Shown here: positions 60,082 to 64,000 of the stretch, in pieces | Layout of the letters: each line of letters opens with the position of its first letter | Numbering within the stretch: position 1 is the stretch's first letter | Origin: Streptomyces sp. NBC_01216 | GTDB taxonomy: Bacteria > Actinomycetota > Actinomycetes > Streptomycetales > Streptomycetaceae | Assembly: GCF_035994945.1 (NCBI RefSeq) | Contig: NZ_CP108678.1 | Location: 62,001 to 126,000 of the forward strand | Length of the DNA stretch: 64,000 nt | Reading direction: 5' to 3' | Made by a program: the position numbers and the translations under genes | Notes under the pieces: model-generated | Databases searched by the model: none | What the model saw: only the letters and a program-made list of their open reading frames with translations | Told to the model about the DNA's origin: nothing

Positions 60082-60713
60082 ATGCAGTCTTGGGAGAAGC
60101 GCACCGTCCTCATGCCGAGCAAGCCCCTGGGCCTCTTCCAGGACGACCTAGCCGACGCCATGGCCACGGCGCTGCACGCCATCGAGGCGAGGGAAGGAGA
60201 ACGGCGCGGGTGGGATCGACCTGCCCGCCTGTTCACCGTGCACCTGGAAAGTGTCGACGCGCGCTCGATCGAGCTGCGCATGATCCCCACCCGGTCATGG
60301 AACGGCCGGGACATCAACCCCGCCGACGCGCTCACCAACGTCGCCAGAAACCTCCCCCACCCCCGGCTGACCTACGGCGGCGCGAGTACGCCGACTCCCC
60401 CGTGGCGGGCGCTGCGCTGATGTTCGAAGGCTGGGGACGCCCCAACGACCGCGAGCTCACCGAGTACGAGCAGCGGGCCGCAGAACTGGGACTGAGGGCC
60501 AACCACCTCGCGCCGGACCGCATCGAAACACGGTGCGTCTACGGCGTGGACATCAACCAGCAGCAGTTCCACGTCTTCCGTGCCCGAGGCGAAGAGGCAC
60601 GGGTGTACTCCAACTCCGAACCTGACGGAGGCTCGACCAAGGGATCCGGGCTAATCCCGCACGCCCTGAACCGGATCGTCCACGCACTCCGGGAAGGTCA
60701 CCAGCTGTTCTAA
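60082..60713 (+). pseudogene. Paralogue B of the tandem pair, frameshifted
   Basis: ATG at 60082 (SWEKRTVLMPSKPLGL) reads to NLPHPRLTYGG, then the frame is lost near 60380 and resumes one frame over as EYADSPVAG, LMFEGWGRPNDRE, NHLAPDRIETRCVYGVDINQ to 60713. Matches copy A throughout. It has its own shared-module promoter. Confidence 0.6.
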
Positions 60714-60952
60714 ACGACCTGGGCCAAAGTCGTCACGTCGTGGCCGTAGGTCGAGCAGAAGGAATCGCATTCGGCGGGAGTGACCGCACCGGTCGTCCAC
60801 GTCCGTACAGTCGTGGACACCAGGTCCCACCCGGGCGGTCCGGTAGAGAGCGGCTCCAGATCCATCGGCAGCCGCCTGCCCTGCTCAAGCCGCGCGACGT
60901 GCGGATCGACAGGGCGAGGAGCACCGCATCCCCCAGCCTGCGGTGCCCGCAC
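60710..60952 (-). CDS. Unknown protein downstream of the APH-like gene (80 aa)
   Basis: GTG at 60952, no clear ribosome binding site. Ends WDLVSTTVRTWTTG and FCSTYGHDVTTLAQVV. The acidic/aromatic composition is plausible. It lies just after the stop of the APH-like gene and may be co-transcribed. Confidence 0.45.
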   Translation of the reverse strand: MRAPQAGGCGAPRPVDPHVARLEQGRRLPMDLEPLSTGPPGWDLVSTTVRTWTTGAVTPAECDSFCSTYGHDVTTLAQVV

Positions 60953-60965
60953 GTACGGCTTGGGG

Positions 60966-61871
60966 TCAGAGAATGCTCCAGCCGAGGAGCTGGTCTTGGC
61001 GGCGAAGCCCATCCACCCGGCGTTGGACCTCTTCCAAACTGCTGGGGGCGTGGTGGACCTTCCGCGCATTTGTCGTGATCATGCGCAGCTCACGGATCGC
61101 CGCCAGGGTGTTGTATCCGGGCCAGCGCGTGACGTCCCACCCGTACGCGTCGGCGAAGGCCTTGTAGTGCTGTTCTCCGTGACCGAAACGTCGGCAGTGA
61201 ACCTCTATGGTGATCAAGTCCCATTCTGGCTGTCCGAGCGCCACCGTGTCCCAGTCGCACAGCACCGCCTCACCATCGCCCACGTGCAGGGCATTGCGGT
61301 GCTGTGGGTCTCCCTGGATCACGCCCTCCGGGAGTTCGAACTCCACGGCACTCAGATCGGACTCGAGTTGCGCAGCGTGCTCACCCAAGAACGACAGCGC
61401 CTCCGAGGGCAGGCAGGTGATCGCAGCAAGAGACCGGCGGATCGCCCCTAGGTTGTCGTGGACGGGCAGGGAAACGGGTGGGGTCGCCAGAGTGTGGAGT
61501 GCGTAGAGAGGCTTGGCGAGCTGGGCTGCGGCGAGAGGTTGAGCCGGCTGGGGCAGGTACTGCCAGAAGGTGATGGCGTGCTGGTCGATGACGACGGGCT
61601 GGTCGACCGAGTGCAGGGGAACGGTGGGGAAGCCGGCGTCCATGAGCCAGCGGACGAACTGGACGGTACGTGCCACGTCGTCGACGCGCGATCCGCGTCG
61701 GGCGATCTTGACGACGACCTGCTCCCTCTCAAGGAGAATGACCGCGTTCGTGTGCCCGCGGAGCAGGCGGGCGTCGGAGGAGTCGAGGCCGACGGCCGTA
61801 CACCCTCGCTCCAGGACCTGGTACATCTCGGACTCGTCGTACCCGCCGGGGGCCGGCGCAGCTTGTGTCAT
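60966..61871 (-). CDS. APH/choline-kinase-like phosphotransferase (301 aa)
   Basis: Small-molecule kinase fold: VVVKIARRG for the nucleotide-site lysine, VIQGDPQHRNALHVGDG for the catalytic loop (Asp and Asn in GDPQHRN) and VLCDWDTVALGQPEWDL for the metal-binding Asp. Residues are complete, so it is likely active. Neighbour to an XRE-TPR regulator, a common actinobacterial pairing. Substrate unknown. Confidence 0.8.
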   Translation of the reverse strand: MTQAAPAPGGYDESEMYQVLERGCTAVGLDSSDARLLRGHTNAVILLEREQVVVKIARRGSRVDDVARTVQFVRWLMDAGFPTVPLHSVDQPVVIDQHAITFWQYLPQPAQPLAAAQLAKPLYALHTLATPPVSLPVHDNLGAIRRSLAAITCLPSEALSFLGEHAAQLESDLSAVEFELPEGVIQGDPQHRNALHVGDGEAVLCDWDTVALGQPEWDLITIEVHCRRFGHGEQHYKAFADAYGWDVTRWPGYNTLAAIRELRMITTNARKVHHAPSSLEEVQRRVDGLRRQDQLLGWSIL

Positions 61872-61904
61872 GAGGTCCAGGCTCGCCGACGTGTACGGCC
61901 GCTG

Positions 61905-63299
61905 TCACATCTGTCCGGGAGGAAGCGCGAGGATCTCACGCAACTCGCGTGCTGCGCGACCTGACTCCGCGCCCGGCGGCAGAGCCCCGATGACCTCTCT
62001 TGCCCGTTCTTCTACGATTGGCGTGCGGTGCTCCGGAACGATTCGTAGGAACGTACTGGCTGCCAACTGGCAGGCCTCGGTCGGGCTGCCGTCGTGTGCA
62101 AGGCAGAGGGCCGACTCAAGACTGAGCAAGGCCGGATCGATGCCGGTCTTCGAGGGGTAAAGGCGGAGGGCCGCCTCCTGGACGCGACGTGCCTGGCTCG
62201 TTTTCCCGAGAGCCGTCAGGGTGCCGCTCTCGTAGAGCCTGAAGCGCCGCTCGGGGAAGCCGAAGGCATCGTTGTCGGCTGAGGCTCCGGCTCCGCTCTG
62301 CTCGAACGCAGCGGTGGCGATCCTAAGTGCTGCCTCGGCTCCTTCTGCATCTCCCAGTTTGGCCAGTGCGCGTGCTTCGGCTGCCGAGGCGAAGGCAGCC
62401 GTCGCGCTGGCACGTCCGCGGCTGATGATCCGGGCCTGCCGGGTCAGGGCGACCGCCTCCTCCAAGGGTCCGTAGTAGAATGGGAGCATCGCAGCTTGCG
62501 CCCGCACCCGGGCGCGAAGTTCGGTGTTGCCGCTGTCGTCAGCGGCGTTCCGCGCCGTGGCGTACCAGGTCCGGGACCGGTACAAGTGACCGAGCTTCAT
62601 GAGGGCGTCGGCGACCAAGGTGGCAAGCATGGCGGTCAGCTCGGACAGCCGGACCTGGACGGCGGCCGGCTGCCTTTGCGCCGCAAGGTCCTCGACCTCC
62701 GCGAGTTGGTCCAAGAGTACTTTGATCATGGGCGCCGGAGCCGTGTATACGTACTGCTCTCGTGTCCAGAGCACCTGTTCGTCGAGCATGTCGAGCTGGG
62801 TCGAGCTGATGGTGCCAGCCGCCAGGGTCCGGTCCACCGAGCGTCGGGCGGCGTCGACTTGCTGTTCCAACGCGTCGCCGGTGAAGGGCGCCCGCACTAC
62901 ATTGGGCGAGGGCAGGAGGCGCCCCGTCATGACCAGGGCGGCTGATTGCGACGGCACCGCGGCCTCCGCGCTCGTGAACCCCAGATCCTCGGGTGCGCAG
63001 TAGCCGTAGAACTCGCACAGGAGCCTGAGGGTTGCCGGGCGCGGTTGGCGGCCCTTCTCCCAGTGTCCTAGCTGGTCGCCGTCCACCCGCGGGGCGTCGG
63101 CACGTCCGGCGCTGACCTCGTTCAAGCCCTGGGCTGCCTCCTGCAGCGTCAACCCGCGGGCAAGGCGCTGGGCCCGTAGGAGAGAGACCGCGCAGTGGGT
63201 ATGAATGACGTGGGCGATCTCGCCGTGTGACGCACCCCGCCGGGTGGCCTCTTGTCGTAACCGCTTGGCACAGGACGGGCCGTGCGGCGTGCGGTCCAT
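61905..63299 (-). CDS. XRE-TPR transcriptional regulator (464 aa)
   Basis: ATG at 63299 with GAGGAGG 5 bases upstream. An N-terminal helix-turn-helix (AQRLARGLTLQEAAQGL, GDQLGHWEKGRQPRP) is followed by helical TPR-like repeats to the end. Such regulators often sense a peptide or metabolite. A divergent intergenic region with repeated palindromes lies upstream, likely its operator. Confidence 0.8.
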   Translation of the reverse strand: MDRTPHGPSCAKRLRQEATRRGASHGEIAHVIHTHCAVSLLRAQRLARGLTLQEAAQGLNEVSAGRADAPRVDGDQLGHWEKGRQPRPATLRLLCEFYGYCAPEDLGFTSAEAAVPSQSAALVMTGRLLPSPNVVRAPFTGDALEQQVDAARRSVDRTLAAGTISSTQLDMLDEQVLWTREQYVYTAPAPMIKVLLDQLAEVEDLAAQRQPAAVQVRLSELTAMLATLVADALMKLGHLYRSRTWYATARNAADDSGNTELRARVRAQAAMLPFYYGPLEEAVALTRQARIISRGRASATAAFASAAEARALAKLGDAEGAEAALRIATAAFEQSGAGASADNDAFGFPERRFRLYESGTLTALGKTSQARRVQEAALRLYPSKTGIDPALLSLESALCLAHDGSPTEACQLAASTFLRIVPEHRTPIVEERAREVIGALPPGAESGRAARELREILALPPGQM

Positions 63300-63377
63300 C
63301 AGCACCTCCTCAGCCCGGATCGATTTCTGAAATCGTAGTGACGAGCCGTCGACTACGCGTCAAAACCAGTGACTTCT

Positions 63378-63433
63378 TCACTGATCAGTGACCAGATCAG
63401 TTACTTCAGGTATCCGGGGTCACTGATCAGTCA
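63378..63433. promoter_or_regulatory. Repeated palindromes between divergent genes
   Basis: TCACTGATCAGTGA at 63378-63391 is a perfect 14-bp palindrome; a near copy, TCACTGATCAGTCA, lies at 63420-63433, and a partial copy (AGATCAGTTACTT) between them. This region is less GC-rich than its flanks. Probably operator sites for the XRE-TPR regulator and/or the rightward ATPase gene. Confidence 0.6.
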
Positions 63434-63618
63434 ACCGTCGCGGTTGCCCTTCGCCAGCCTCAGGCGAATCCTGCTGATCTCGGAAGCCCGACAAGCCGTC
63501 CGTTGGCCGGAGGACCTGACGCCCCGGCAGGCGGACTCACGGCGGGCACCACCCGTCATGCGGCCTCGGAGCCGATGGCGGGTGGCGCCCGCCCACCAGA
63601 ACCGGGAGGTGGACGCGT

Positions 63619-64000
63619 TGACATCCTTGAAGAGCTGGGAATTCCTGGCGGTGCTGGCACACGGCGATGGGATTGAGCGAGTCGCCGTCGAGATCGAGAG
63701 CCGGGAAAGCAACGTCGGTCAGGCCCGCCGCTTCGTTCGGCGCCAGCTCGAGCTCTGGGGTCTGCCCGAGGATGACGACCTCGTCGACCGAGTGCTGTTG
63801 GTCATCAGCGAGCTGGTCACCAACGCAGTCGTGCACGGTCGAACCCGACCGCCGGAGGAGACCGAGTGCGTGGGGGTCACGCTCGCCTTCAAGCGGGGCT
63901 TCGCCCTCGGGGTCATGGTGACGGACAACTCCGGCAACATTCCGAAGGTGACGATCCGCCCGTCCCCCTCTGCCGTCTGCGGGCGCGGTCTGGTTCTCGT
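63619..64000 (+). CDS. RsbW-like anti-sigma/ATP-binding protein (partial)
   Basis: GGGAGG lies 8 bases before the TTG at 63619. HATPase_c features: N box VISELVTNAVVHG and G1 box MVTDNSGNIPK, preceded by QARRFVRRQLELWG. The C-terminus is cut by the window end. Such proteins are serine kinases or anti-sigma factors of Streptomyces. Confidence 0.78.

Noticed and set aside
1..64000. tRNA or rRNA genes
   Set aside because: Scanning for T-loop and conserved rRNA stretches found only chance matches inside coding sequence, such as GAGTTCGAGTC near 15977.

Overview
The window is high-GC actinobacterial DNA, most likely Streptomyces: strong third-position GC, GTG and TTG starts, chains of ATGA/GTGA overlaps, GC-rich hairpin terminators without U-tracts, and a Tad/LysM/BTAD gene cluster of a kind seen in that genus. 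I see no rRNA, tRNA or core housekeeping genes apart from an extra NAD-dependent DNA ligase. Most genes are small and of unknown function. This fits an accessory replicon (large plasmid or integrative conjugative element) or a plastic chromosome-end region; no replication or transfer initiator is visible, so the replicon type is open.

Layout. 1-8.4 kb: small unknown genes, then a run containing an SRA-like domain protein, a DUF4007 protein, a zinc-finger protein, a DpdA-family (7-deazapurine) transglycosylase and a Mom-family gene broken by an 840-bp insertion and two frameshifts. 8.4-17.1 kb: unknown genes, an accessory LigA and a protein resembling the anti-CRISPR AcrVA2. 17.2-21.4 kb: lipoproteins (one with an HNH nuclease domain), membrane proteins and a double-XRE regulator. 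21.6-33.3 kb: a Tad-type pilus/secretion operon ending in a 1,222-residue LysM-BTAD protein. 33.3-43.6 kb: unknown genes on both strands, including a GNAT acetyltransferase. 43.6-53.9 kb: a broken AAA ATPase, a complete DndC-like phosphorothioation enzyme, a transglutaminase-like protein, an RNB ribonuclease with dsRNA-binding domains and a deoxyribosyltransferase-like protein. 54-60.7 kb: a P-loop ATPase operon and a further set of unknown genes ending in a tandem paralogue pair. 60.7-64 kb: an APH-like kinase, an XRE-TPR regulator and an RsbW-like ATPase, which look like ordinary chromosomal-type genes.

The main structural finding is a promoter module repeated twelve times over 59 kb: -35 TTGCTT, exactly 17 bp, then a TAnnnT -10 (one site fits better at 18 bp), with the spacer carrying a 13-bp dyad of consensus AACTC-TAT-GAGTT. 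It sits upstream of the DpdA/Mom operon, ligA, the AcrVA2-like gene, the AAA-DndC operon and several unknown operons. One repressor therefore probably controls a scattered regulon rich in DNA-modification and possible anti-defence genes. My working model is a set of entry genes induced when the element enters a cell lacking the repressor (zygotic induction), similar in purpose to the leading regions of conjugative plasmids. This is inference from sequence only.

Several genes (mom, AAA, 16740, 35266, 42113, 60082) carry single-nucleotide frameshifts. Some may be real decay and some may be assembly errors; re-sequencing of those positions would decide.
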